A DNA stretch of 64,000 nucleotides from Caenorhabditis elegans. Taxonomy: Eukaryota; Nematoda; Chromadorea; Rhabditida; Rhabditidae. The stretch lies in the NCBI RefSeq assembly GCF_000002985.6, contig NC_003283.11:930001-994000 (forward strand). The letters are read 5' to 3'. The position numbers and the translations under genes were made by a program. This document shows, piece after piece, positions 24,601 through 36,165 of the stretch. Within the stretch, counting starts at the first letter, position 1. Each line of letters starts with the position of its first letter. The notes beneath the pieces were generated by a model. It saw only the letters and a program-made list of their open reading frames with translations. It did not search any database and had not been told where the DNA came from.

Positions 24601-27600
24601 ATACAGCTCTCAATAGATATCCGTGCTCCACAAGCTTCTCCTCATTTTCCGTCAAATTCACATGGGACAGTCTATGAATCAAAAATTCAAACGTCGCGCC
24701 GTCCGTCGTTTCGATTTTCATGACAATCTCGATGAGAGCATTATGATGAGCTCGAAGAGCATCGATTCGCAAAACTTTTCGGAATTTTGCCCGAGTTTCG
24801 GTGGATTTCAGCGCGAAATTCGCCAAACTTTCGAAATGAAGCTTCTGCTCGTCGATTCCAGTTTTGAAAATATTTGCAAAAGCGAAATGATAGGTTGGAT
24901 GATTTAATTGAAGTTTTTCAGGTGAAATTGATTGCATTTCGGCGGCTTCAATTGAATCGATATCTACCATACTATCGAATTTTCGGGCAAAGTAGGTTGG
25001 TTTGGAGATGGCTTTCTGGAAATTTAGAAAATTAAAATTTAATTTTTTTTTTCCCGGTTTTTGTTATATTTTTGGAGTTTTTAGGATTTTGGGATTTTTT
25101 ACTTATAATTTTTTTTTTCTAGAAATCCTTTGGAAGTTGGGATTTTCCTTAAGCCTAAAACTATTTCTAAGCCTGAGCCTAAGACAAAGCCTAGTAGTAA
25201 GCCCAAGCCTCAGCTTAAGCGATGGCTTTCTGGAAATTTAGAAAATTAATTTATTTTCGATTCTACAAGGTTTTTGGTATATTTTTGGGGTTTTTAGGAT
25301 TTTGGGATTTTTACTTATAAATTAATTTTTTATATATTTTTTCTGGAAATCCTTTGTAAGTTGGGATTGTCCCTAAGCCTAAAACTATGGGAGCCTAAGC
25401 CTAATAGTAAGCCCAAGCCTCAGCTTAAGCGATGGATTTCTGGAAATTTAGAAACTTTAAATTTAATTTTTTTTTCCGGTTTTTGTAAGTTTTTTGGGGT
25501 TTTTTTTGGGTTTTTGTTTTTTTTTTCTGAGAAAATCACTACAAAACGGACAGTTCAGATTTTTAAAGTTATATTCAGATGGCTTTCTGGAAATTTGAAA
25601 AATTATTTTTTTTTAATTACTAATTTTTTGAATAATTTTTTGACGATTTTATAAGGTTTTTTTTGTATTTTTTGGATTTTTACTTATAATATTTTTTCTT
25701 TTTTCTGGAAATCCTTCGGAAGTTGGGATTGTCCCTAGGCTTAATCCAAATCCTAAGCCTACGCCCAAGCCTAAGCTTAAGCCTACGACGATTACGGTTT
25801 TTTTCATGAGAAAATCGCTAAAAACCGAAAATTTTCAGCGTTTTTCAAAAATTATTGATTTTTTAAAGTTTTTTTCTGAGAAAATCGCTGAAAAACGAAA
25901 AGCTTCCATTTTTAAAGGTTTTTTTTTTCAGCAAAAATGAAACAAAAACTATTAAATTATTGATTTTTACGGTTTTTTCTGAGAAGATCGAAAGAAAACC
26001 AAAATTATCGCTTTTTCGGATAAAGGTTTTTTTGAAAACATTTTTTCAAAAAAAAATCGAAAAAAAAAATTGATTTTAACGGTTTTTTTCAGAGAAAAAG
26101 AAACACGAAAAAACTTCAATTTTTAAAGATTTTTTTCAGAAAAAAATTGAAAAAAAAAACGAAAATGTTCGGCTTTTTTTTTCAAAAAATCGCAAAAAAA
26201 TAAACGAAAATTATGGTTTTCATGTAAATAATGCTTTGAAAATTCAAACAGAAATTTGAATTTTTTTGATTTTTTTAAGACCAAAATTTCAGAATTTTTC
26301 AGCTCCACAACCAAAATTGGCCATACTTGAAGCTCAAATTTCTTCATAGTTTCTTCACGAAAAACCAGCGGCGAACATCCACACCAATCAACAATAGGCT
26401 TCAATGAAGCACACCGACATCCCTGTTTCCTGTACCAATTCGTAAGCCGCAAATTGCTCATCAGTAGATCATCACAGAATTCGGAATTGAACGCAAGAGT
26501 ATGATAGAATGATTCCAGTGGTAGAAGTATACTTTCATACGTTTTTCGCAATTTTCGAGGCAATTCCTCGTCGGAAATCGAAAATTCGGCGAGATTTCGA
26601 TGAATTCCAACCCAATCGGATCCGCCGTCAATTCGTAGATTTTGTGGAAATTCGCGTTTTCCGATACGGAACATTCGATTATCGCATTCGGAGAACACGT
26701 ATTCGAATCCTTGTTTTTGAATGAATTTTCCAGTGTTGTAGCCGTGTGAGGCCAGGAATGATTTTCCGTTGTTTCTGGAAAATTGGAAATTCGAAATAAT
26801 TTAAAAAAAAATTTTTTTTTTTCGATTTCTAAAAGTTACTTTATGTTCATATTTTTCTTATATATATTTTAGCACTTTTTTAAATCAAAAAAAATAATTT
26901 TTTGCAACTTATCAACAAAAAAAAAACTAGATGAAATCTTCAAAAATTCTACAAAAAAAATCGATTTTAATCTGAAAAAATTTAGAATTCGATAGGTTGT
27001 TAAATTTTTTTTCGAATTTACTTTTTGCGAAAATTCTATTTTTTTTTTTTTTGGAAAAAAGTGTTTTTTTTTCATTAAAAATGTTAACTTCCGATATTGT
27101 CGGATAAAAATCCGTTCTAAATTTTTTTCAGGAAAATTCGCTGAAAATCAATTTTGTCTAGAAAAAAGCAAAATTTTTTGATTTTTTAAAATGAAAATTT
27201 TGAAATTCCGAGTAAATTGTCGTAAAATATTGTTTTTTTTTTCAAATTTTAATTGTTTTCAAATGGTCGATTTAAAAAACGCTGAAAATTAACTTTTTCA
27301 AGAAAAATCGATTTTTTTTTCATTTTATTTTCTCTCACTTTCAAAAAATTTCTGTGTTAAATTTCAGATTTTCCGGTTTCGATTTTTGTTCCGGAAAAAA
27401 TCGATTTTTTTTCCATAAAATTGTTTTCTTTTTGTGATTTTTCTAAATTAAAATCTGAAATTTTCGGTGATTTTCGTCGATTTTTATGAAAATTCCGGAT
27501 TAATCAGATTTTTGAATTCCAAAATGTTTTTTTTTTCATATTTCGGAAAAATCTCCGGAATTTTCCAAAAAAATAAGCGGATTTCTCCAAAAAATCTATT

Positions 27601-30600
27601 TTTTCTTATTTTAATCTAAAAATCTCTGAAAATTTAATTTTTCCGGTGAAAAAAAATCGATTTTTTTTCCATAAAATTGTTTTTTTGTGAGTTTTTAGGA
27701 ATATAAATCTGAAATTTCCATAAAAATTCTGGAATACTCTGCAACTTTTTCCTCACGAGGGACGAGGAAAAGTGGTTTCTAGGCCATGGCCGAGGGGCCG
27801 ACAAGTTTCATCGGCCATTTATCTTGCTTTGTTTTCCGCCTGTTTTCTTTCGTTTTTCACCGATTTTTTTCGTTTTTTCTTAATAAAACTGATAAATAAA
27901 TATTTTTTGCAGATGCTAAAACAATTTCCAAGTAAAAAAATCATGTATTCAGTGGGCAAGCAGCGGTGAAAGTGGTCATTGTAATATGATGGATTACGGG
28001 AATACAAAACCTAAACTTTTTCTGAAACATGATACATATGCTGCTTAAATGCTGAGACTACCTGATTTTCATAACGAGACTGCTGAAAAAGTTTTGAGGA
28101 TTTCAAAATTCAACTTTTTTGGTGAAAAAGTCGAGATTTTCGCACAAAAAGTTGAATTTTGAAAACCTCAAAACTTTTTCAGCGGTCTCGTTATGAAAAT
28201 CAGGTAATTTCAGCATCTAAGCATCATATGTATCATGTTTCAGAAAAAGTTTAGGTTTTGTATTCCCGTAATCCATCATATTACAATGCCCACTTTCACC
28301 GCTGCTTGCCCACTGAATACATGATTTTTTTTACTTGGAAATTGTTTTAGCATCTGCAAAAAATATTTATTTATCAGTTTTATTAAGAAAAAACGAAAAA
28401 AATCGATGAAAAACGAAAGAAAACAGGCGGAAAACAAAGCAAGATAAATGGCCGCTGAAACTTGTCGGCCCCTCGGCCGTGGCCTAGAAGCCACTTTTCC
28501 TCGTCCCTCGTGAGGAAAAAGTTGCAGTGGAATATTCAGATTTTTGAATTTCAACTTTTCCCTCGTTTTAATCCTAAAACATGTTTCAAATCACTCCAAC
28601 TTACACAGTGATAAGTCTCTCAAAATCGGAAATCGGTAGAATCGGGAAATCACTTTCCGAGAAATTAATAATATAATCCCAATCCTTGAATTTCTCAATT
28701 TTCATCGAATCCCTAATCACTTGCAGAAACATTTGTAAAAGTGATGCTCCACCCCAAATTGTGCTGAATCTCCGTTCGGTTATATGAATATTATCCAGAA
28801 AATCAGCAACTTTTTGCATTTCTGAGAACATGTAATTCTGACGTGCATCCACGTGGATATAGTAATAATGATGTGGAAGATAAATTGATTTGAGAAATCG
28901 TTTCACTTGACGCTCATTTCTACCATTTAATTGAAGAAGGAAGAGAATTTTGACGGGATTTTTGATAGAATCGCTGCTAGGTGGAAGATATGTCGGCTTG
29001 CGGTGATTCACTTTGCCTGAAAATTTGAATTTTTGCATTTTTCAGTGTTTCACTGCAACTTTTTCCTCACGAGGGACGAGGAAAAGTGGTTTCTAGGCCA
29101 TGGCCGAGGGGCCGACAAGTTTCAGCGGCCATTTATCTTGCTTTGTTTTCCGCCTGTTTTCTTTTGTTTTTCACCGATTTTTGCCGTTTTTTCTTATTAA
29201 AACTGATAAATAAATATTTTTTGCAGATGCTAAAACAATTTCCAAGTAAAAAAATTATGTATTCAGTGGGCAAGCAGCGGTGAAAGTGGGCAATGTAACG
29301 ACTTTTTCACCAAAAAAGTTGAATTTTGAAAATCTCAAAACTTTTTCAGCGGTCTCGTTATAAAAATCAGGTAATTTCAGCATCTAAGCATCATATGTAT
29401 CATGTTTCAGAAAAAGTTTAGGTTTTGTATTCCCGTAATCCATCATATTACAATGCCCACTTTCACCGCTGCTTGCCCACTGAATACATGATTTTTTTTA
29501 CTTGGAAATTGTTTTAGCATCTGCAAAAAATATTTATTTATCAGTTTTATTAAGAAAAAACGAAAAAAATCGATGAAAAACGAAAGAAAACAGGCGGAAA
29601 ACAAAGCAAGATAAATGGCCGCTGAAACTTGTCGGGGACTCGGCCATGGCCTAGAAACCACTTTTCCTCGTCCCTCGTGAGGGTAAAGTTGCAAGGTGCT
29701 TTTTTCTCGAATTTTCGGAATATTCTTTGTTTTAATTTTACGGTATCGTCGATGTTCGATAATTTTTAGAATTTGAATTTTAGCGGTTCAGTGTGAATTT
29801 TCAGGAAAATTTTTGAAATACATCTTGTTTCTAGAATTTTTTTTTTGTTCAATTAAGGATATTTATAGAAATTTTTCGGTTTTTTGGCGAATATTTTGCA
29901 ATTTTTTTTTTCAATTTTGGTGATTCACTCTGTCTAAAAATTATCAAAGTATTTCCGTTTTTTTTTGAAAATTATCCGTAAACTGTAGGGGTTTTTACCT
30001 GATATTTCGATTTTTTGTTCAATTTTTAGTGTTTTTGTACATTTTTTTTTAATTGATCGACATTTTTCAGATTTTTTCAGATGATTTTTCGATATTTTCC
30101 ATATAAAAATTTTCAGCATAATAAATTTAGGAAATAATCGAATTCTCGTTTTTTAAAAGAAATTTTTCGGTTTTTTGGGATATTTTTTATTCATTTTGCG
30201 GCATTAAAAAAAAATTTGTTAAAAATGTTCTTTAAAATTTGCAAATTCAGTGTGAAACTATCACTTTTCCGTATAAAAATATTTGGAAGCAAAAAAAAAC
30301 TAAATTTGAATGCGCGCGCAGAAGTTGTTCAACAGGGCGCGTTTGCTTGTCGAGCATTTCGGGAACGATAATTTGAAGATTTTTTTTTCAAATTTTCAAG
30401 AAAGTTTTCAGTATTTCGCAATTTTTTTAATATCAAATTTGGTGAATTTTTCGAAAATTTTTTTTTTGTAGATTTCCAATATTTTTTCAAAAAACGTTAC
30501 TTTTCCAAAATGTTTAAATTAATTTTTTTTTCAAAAACTTTCAATGCTTTTTAGACCTATTTTTCGGTATTTTGTGAGATTTTTTGATTCATTTCCTCAA

Positions 30601-33600
30601 ATTTTTCAGATTATTCTTCTGGATTATTAGGAGAATTTTTGGTTAAATTTTAACGAAATTTGGAATTTTTTAATTTGGATTTTCGATATATTAAAAAGAG
30701 TAACTTTTCCAAAAATATTTTAGTTTATTTCGCAAGTTTTTTGGAATTTTTTGTTTAATTTAAAATAAAACTTAAGGGGGTTCCCCGATTCTTTGCATTT
30801 TTTTCCTAAATTTTCAATGTTTTTTTTAAAATAAAATAGTGTAGATATAAAGACCTTTCTCCGAGATTTTTACTACATTTTGTTCAACATTTCCAGGTAT
30901 TTTAAGGTTTTTTCTTCAACGTTTTTTGATTTTATTTCAATTTTCTAGCTAAGAATTAAAAAAATACCCGAAAATTAAGAAGAATGTGTGATTTTTTAAT
31001 AAAAATTTAATAAAAATGTTTTCCAAAATTGGAAAATTCGAGCAATTTTTAAAGCAAAAATTAAAAAAAAAAAACGATTTTTGGGTTTTTGTCGTTAATT
31101 TCGTGCCCGAAAACGAGAAAAAAAAACGTGTTTCAGACTAAATTACAGGGAAAAACCGAGAAAATCGGCGTTTTTTAAACAAAAAAACACATGACATTTC
31201 TAACAAAATGAACAATTTTTTGGTTTTTAAACATTTGTAAACTTTTTCTTCAAATTTTCTAAAATTTCAAAATATATTAGGTCTCCAAATAAGTTCCGGG
31301 TCAAAAATCATAACTTTGTTCGCTGCGTATCGATTTTTATGAAACTGTGGAAATTTATGTTATCAACCGTGATCTTTCATTTGACAATAGTCACAAAATT
31401 TTTTTGCCATCCGAAGTGCCCTAATTCGGAGCCAATTTTTTCAGATCTCGCTTCTTTTACGCTTTGATTCGAGGTTTGTGTGCGGATTTAGCTTTGTTCA
31501 GTACACAATGTAAGAAAACAAGAAAAGTTTAGAAAAAAATCCGTCCAAAAAAAAAAATTTTTTGTCGGTCGTTAAAAAATGCTCAAAAAAGTTTTTGTCG
31601 AAAATTCTTGATTTTTTATACAAAAATGATGTAACCATGTGCAAACTATTTTTTCGCATACAAAACATTTGAGTATGAAATTTGGATCTCGAGAAACACT
31701 CCAAAAACTCGAAAATAATTCAAAAAAGGTGTGTTTTCTGTTTTTATTTTAGTGTGACGCACTAAATTTAAATGTTTTGTATGTGAACAAATAGTTTGCA
31801 CATGGTTACATCATTTTTGTATGAAAAATCAAGAATTTTCGACAAAAATTTTTTTGAACATTTTTTGACGACCGACAAAAAAATTTTTTTTTTGGACGGA
31901 TTTTTTCCAAACTTTTCTTGTTTTCTTACATTATGTACTAAACAAAGCTAAATCCGCACACAAACCTCAAATCAAAGCGTAAAAGAAGCGAGATCTGAAA
32001 AATGCCTGAAAAATTTGGCTCCGAGTTAGGGCACTTCGGACGGCAAAAAAATTTTGTGAGTATTGTCAAATGAAAGATCATGGTTGATAACATAAATTCC
32101 CACAATTTCATAAAAATCGATACGCAGCGAACAAAGTTATGATTTTTGACCCGGAACTTATTTGGAGACCTAATATTACTTCTAAATCCTGTCCTAAAAA
32201 TCTCGACTGCATTGAATCCACCACAGAACTCCTCCGAGTTCTCATTTCCCGGACATTTATACGCCCGACATTCCACGTCATCAACCGCCGTCGCATTTGA
32301 TACATCATTCCCACAGAAGCATTCGTGTCCGAATTCAAGTCCGAAATACAAAAAACCAGCTTTATAGCAGTGCTTTCGACACGTCGCTTTCCCATTTGAC
32401 TTTGGAAGTTTGTACTCGAACTCTGTGAGCACTCGAGCCTCTTTTTTGTCCAAAAAACAGCCGATTCGTTGGTCGATAAGCCGGCTATCGTGGTTCGGGC
32501 ATTGATTTTCCGGAAAATTTATTGTAAAAGTCCCATTTTTCAGTTGACAAGCTTCCAGCTGCAGTTTTGCTTTGCAGGATGGAGTAATTGCACGGGAAAT
32601 TGCACTTTTCGCCAGGTCATCTGTGATTTCGCATGATGGAAGAGGATTCGACGTCTGAAAAATATTTAATTTACCAAAAAAAAAAAAAATTTACGATAGA
32701 CTCTATTTATGCTCCTGATTCCGAATACCCTTGTGAAAAAATTCCAAAAAAATGCCCCTGATATTTTATATTAATTTTTTAATATTAGGAAAATCCATTG
32801 GTTCTTTAAATTCAAACGATAAAGTTGAATTTACGAGATGGATATTTTTCATTCAATTTTATTAAATTTTCATACCGATTTTCCCAATTCCTCTCATTTT
32901 TCGTTGTTTTACACTGCATTTATTGTGGTTTTCATTAATTTATTGCTTTTATTAATGAAAACAAAATTCAATTAAATGAAATCCCTATTTTCATGGAATT
33001 TTATTTATTTTAATTAAAGGTGGTGTAGTCGATTTTTTTTATTGCTTTATTAGACTCGAAATTGTTTGAAAACACCGATTTTTTAAATGAAACTTCTTGA
33101 AAACTTTTCAGAAAAAAGTTGTGACGACTCAAAAATGTCCTAAAATTAGTTAAAATTTGAAATTTGACCGACTTGTCAATGTCGCAGCGGCTGGAAACAA
33201 TTTTTTTGAAGTCACTTTTAATTGGTACTTTTCCGATTTCTGCCCCCCCCCCCCAAAGTGTTTTCGATATTTTTATCAATGAAACGTGAACTTTTTTTGA
33301 AAATTTCAGGCTTAGTATTGTTGGTTTCTAAGCCTAAAAATTGAAATAGTATTGAAATAAACATTCATGTGTGAATTTAAACTGAAATATTGAGTTTAAT
33401 AAGATTGAAAAACATTTTGGGGGGCAGAAATCGGAAAAGTACCTTTTAATTATAAAGATGGTGTAGTCGAATTTTTTTATTGCTTTACTGGACTCAAAAT
33501 TGTCTGAAAACACCGAATTTCATAATGAAACTTCTTGAAAACTTCTCCAAAAAAAAGTTATGACCGCTCAAAAAATGGCCTAAAATCAGTTAAAATTTGA

Positions 33601-34777
33601 AATTTGACTTGTCAGCGGCTGGAAACTAACTTTTTTGAAATCACCGTCAAATTTTGAGTATACAGTGCGATTATCTTGCGTTTCAAACTTGATTAAGGTA
33701 TTTAAAAGTCGATGGACGGCGAGATTTTTAATTCTTTTAAAATCAATTCTCGCCGTCCATCGACTTTTAAACACCTTAATCAAGTTTAAAACGCAAGATA
33801 ATTGAATTGCATACTCAAAATTTGACAGTGACTTCAAAAAAAATTGTTTCCAGCCGCTGCGACATTGACAAGTCGGTCAAATTTCAAATTTTAACTAATT
33901 TTAGGACATTTTTGAGTCGTCACAACTTTTTTCTGAAAAGTTTTCAAGAAGTTTCATTTAAAAAATCGGTGTTTTCAGACAATTTCGAGTCTAATAAAGC
34001 AATAAAAAAAATCGACTACACCACCTTTAATTAAAATAAATAAAATTCCATGAAAATAGGGTATTTCATGTAATTTTATTCATTTTCAGTGTTAAAAAGT
34101 CATAAATTAATGGAAATCACAAGAAATTAAATGTAAAACAACGAAAAACGAAAAAATCGGTAAGAAAATTAAATAAAATTGAATGAAAAATATTAATCTC
34201 GTCGGAAATCCACACCTTCGGCACGGTTATCGGGCGGCAAAAAGATATCGTTTGAATTTAACAAACCAGTGGATTTTCCTGATTTTCAAAAATTTATATA
34301 AAATCACGGAAATTTTTTTGAGTTTTTTCATATCGATTTTCGGAATCAGGAGCATAAATTTAGTTAGTTGAAGGCTCGGCGTGCTGAAATCGAAAAAAAA
34401 TCGAATTTTTTAGTGCTTTTTCATGAAAATTACTTCATTTTTAGCGCGAATTTTGTCGTTTTCTTTGATAAAACACATTTTAAACAGTTTTAATAATGTT
34501 TTTTCGCTAAAAAATGCGTTCTTGACCGAAAAATGAAATAATTCAGATGAATATGCAAGAAAAAGCCAAAAAAAGCGCCGGGATTCATCCGAATATGCAG
34601 AAAATTCAATTTTTAGCCAGAAAATCTAACTTTTTCACCGCTATCCGACGAAATATGCTTCGAATTTCCGACTTGCGTGTGTTGAGCCGTATTGTACAAT
34701 AAATAGACGTTTAGCAGGAAGAATAATGATATCACAATCGCATAATCTCGATATTTAGTCGTCCCGTTGAATAACAT
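21605..34777 (-). CDS. sqv-6: protein xylosyltransferase SQV-6
   Basis: Seven exons (34777-34631, 32654-32180, 29016-28605, 26774-26327, 25015-24536, 23093-22909, 21878-21605) join in phase into 806 residues, ending at TAG 21607-21605. It transfers xylose to serine of proteoglycan core proteins, the first step of chondroitin/heparan chain synthesis, as a type II membrane protein of the secretory pathway. A signal anchor is at about 12-28 (YAIVISLFFLLNVYLLY). A cysteine-rich WSC domain is at about 110-205 (CYKAGFLYFGLEFGHECFCG). The core-2/I-branching-type catalytic domain starts at about 220 (VKILFLLQLNGR..., IHVDARQNYM, DWD 319-321), continues with RIDGGSDWVG and NWYRKQG, and has VDWCGCSPLVF and PTYFARKF. 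The C-terminal xylosyltransferase domain runs to the end. The ATG lies 12 nt after an acceptor (TTTTTACAG). Introns are swollen by foldbacks and a mariner MITE. Confidence 0.95.
23139..23780. repeat. foldback, CTGCAACTTTTTCCTC ends (642-bp form, copy 1)
   Basis: Ends CTGCAACTTTTTCCTCACGA and TCGTGAGGAAAAAGTTGCAG. The left arm is full; the right arm is shortened at ...AAGTCGTTACATTGCCC. It sits in a sqv-6 intron, 46 bases upstream of the exon at 23093. About 80-codon frames in the arms differ between copies by indels and are not taken as genes. Confidence 0.9.
25149..25787. repeat. three clusters of degenerate telomere-like GCCTAA repeats
   Basis: At 25149-25220, 25371-25430 and 25733-25787, runs of AAGCCTAAG/AAGCCTGAG/AAGCCCAAG units occur. 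These are variants of the complement of the nematode telomere repeat TTAGGC. Each cluster is followed by a similar GATGG(C/A)TTTCTGGAAATTT module or similar spacing, so they form a local three-fold duplication inside a sqv-6 intron. Confidence 0.75.
27739..28527. repeat. foldback, CTGCAACTTTTTCCTC ends (789-bp full form, copy 2)
   Basis: Both arms are complete and meet near 28135. Flanks TGGAATACT (27730-27738) and TGGAATATT (28528-28536) look like a 9-bp target duplication, suggesting a Mutator- or hAT-like transposase source. It lies 78 bases downstream of the sqv-6 catalytic exon end at 28605. Confidence 0.9.
29053..29694. repeat. foldback, CTGCAACTTTTTCCTC ends (642-bp form, copy 3)
   Basis: Here the left arm is the shortened one, with the junction ...GGGCAATGTAACGACTTTTT, the exact inverse of the copy 1 junction. 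It begins only 37 bases upstream of the sqv-6 exon starting at 29016, so this exon lies between copies 2 and 3. Confidence 0.9.
29695..31276. other. large AT-rich intron segment of sqv-6
   Basis: About 1.6 kb of low-complexity T/A-rich DNA without a recognisable gene, repeat family or RNA. Confidence 0.6.
31277..32173. mobile_element. mariner-type MITE with TTAGGTCTCCAAATAAG ends
   Basis: Inverted ends of about 230 bp start TTAGGTCTCCAAATAAGTTC and continue with GTCAAAAATCATAACTTTGT. TA is present at 31275-31276 and 32174-32175. Length is 897 bp and there is no transposase. A second copy (908 bp) is in unc-34 at 57858-58765. The right end lies 7 bases from the sqv-6 WSC exon and immediately follows the donor GTAA. 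Confidence 0.85.
32704..34362. repeat. nested foldback: outer GCTCCTGATTCCGAATA element
   Basis: The outer left arm has TTTATGCTCCTGATTCCGAA near 32706. The outer right arm ends TTTCGGAATCAGGAGCATAA near 34337. The inner element starting at 33016 interrupts it. It fills the first sqv-6 intron next to the WSC exon. Confidence 0.75.
33016..34030. repeat. inner foldback, AAAGGTGGTGTAGTCGA ends
   Basis: Starts AAAGGTGGTGTAGTCGATTT and ends in its complement, with long arms sharing TTGACCGACTTGTCAATGTC and GCAGCGGCTGGAAAC. A second, partly independent module starts at about 33445 (AAGATGGTGTAGTCG). The 33235-33445 part (C12 run, CGTGAACTTTTTTTGA, CAGGCTTAG) matches the loop of the 1.6-3.0 kb palindrome. 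Related copies are at 37.1-37.7, 54.0-54.4 and 63.26 kb. Confidence 0.75.
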
Positions 34778-34789
34778 GAGGAGCACGCC

Positions 34790-35279
34790 CTGTAAAAACT
34801 TGAGAAAATGAGGAAAAAAGTGCAAAATGTTTGCAAAACGGAGAGTTTAAACGTTCAAAATGTTTATTGGGATCACGAAACAGATGTGGGGCCGCCGAAA
34901 GTACTATTTAATGTTTATTTTTTTGAAAACTAAATTATTGGACGAGAGAAAAATAGAAAATGTTTTAAAAATATGAAAATTTCCTTCAAAAATCAACATT
35001 TTCGCTGGTTTTCCGTAGAAAAAACATTGAAAAAAATATGTTTTGTTGCCTTGTCCGAGAGGAGTACACCACACAACAAACCAAACGCGCCCATTGGACA
35101 AAATGAAATTGGGGGAAGTTTGAAAATGAGTTTTTTTGGTATTTAATTTGACGGAAAAAATACGTAGAATGGGGGTTTTTGAAGAATGTTTTTTTTTGAA
35201 TTTTAATTTATTTTAATAAAAAATACACATTCTGTAGGTTTCAGAGGACAGATTCTAGAATTTTTCAGCACATTTTGTC
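34790..35279. other. region upstream of the sqv-6 ATG exon
   Basis: AT-rich, with a GGAGTACACCACACAAC segment near 35060 and nothing recognisable otherwise. Confidence 0.4.
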
Positions 35280-36165
35280 GAAAATCAAAATTTCCGGCAA
35301 ATCGGAACACCGACAAATTGCCGGAATCGAAAATTTCCGGCAAACTGGGAAATTGTAGGAAGAAAGCATTTCTGTGTGTCGGAAAACTGGCAAATTGCCG
35401 GAATTGAAAATTTCTGGCAAATCGGCAAATTGCCGGAATCGAAAATTTCCGGCATATAGGCAAATTGCCGGAATTGAAAATTTCCAACAAATCTGAAAAT
35501 TGCCGGAATTGAAAATTCCCGGCAAATCTGCAATTTGCCGAAAATGAAAATTTCCTGCCAACCGACAATTTGTCGAAAATCAAAATTTCCGGCAAATCGG
35601 CCCTTTGCCGAAATTTAAAAATTCCGGAAAATTAGCAAATCGGCAAATTGGCGGAATCCAAAATCTCCGGCAAACCAGAAAATTGCCAAAAATCAAAATT
35701 TTCGGCATATAGGCAAATCAGCAATTTGTCGAAAATAAAAATTTCTGGCAAATTTGCAAACTGGCCAGAAATTTTCAATTGCCGGAATTGAATATTTCCG
35801 GCAAATGTGCGATTTGCCGGAATTGAACATTTCTGAAAAATTGACAAATTACCGGAATTGAGAATTTTTGTAAAATCGACAAATTGCTGGAATCAAAAGT
35901 TTCGGCAAATCGGCAATTTGCCGAAAAACAAAAATTCCGGCAATTCGGCAATTTGTCGGATATGAAAATTTCCGGCAAATGGACAAATCGCCATATTGCC
36001 GAAATTGAGAATTACTGAAAAATTGGCAAATTACCGAAATTGAAAATCTCAGGATAATCAGTAAATTTCCGGTTTTGCCGATTTGTCGAGCTGGGCGAAT
36101 TGCAAAATTTGCCGGAATTGAAAATTTCCGGCAAATCAGCAATTTGCCAGTTTTGCCGTTTTTCC
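35280..36165. repeat. degenerate array of GGCAAATTGCCGGAATTGAA units
   Basis: Some 20 diverged copies of a unit related to the 15.4 kb array (here GAAAATTTCCGGCAAAT alternating with CGGCAAATTGCCGGAAT). Open frames such as NFQFRQ/FNSGN repeats are by-products of the unit. Confidence 0.85.

Noticed and set aside
31498..32140. Frames in the MITE arms (for example ECFSRSKFHTQMFCMRKN)
   Set aside because: They are mirrored by the other arm and by the second MITE copy with indels; no transposase motifs.
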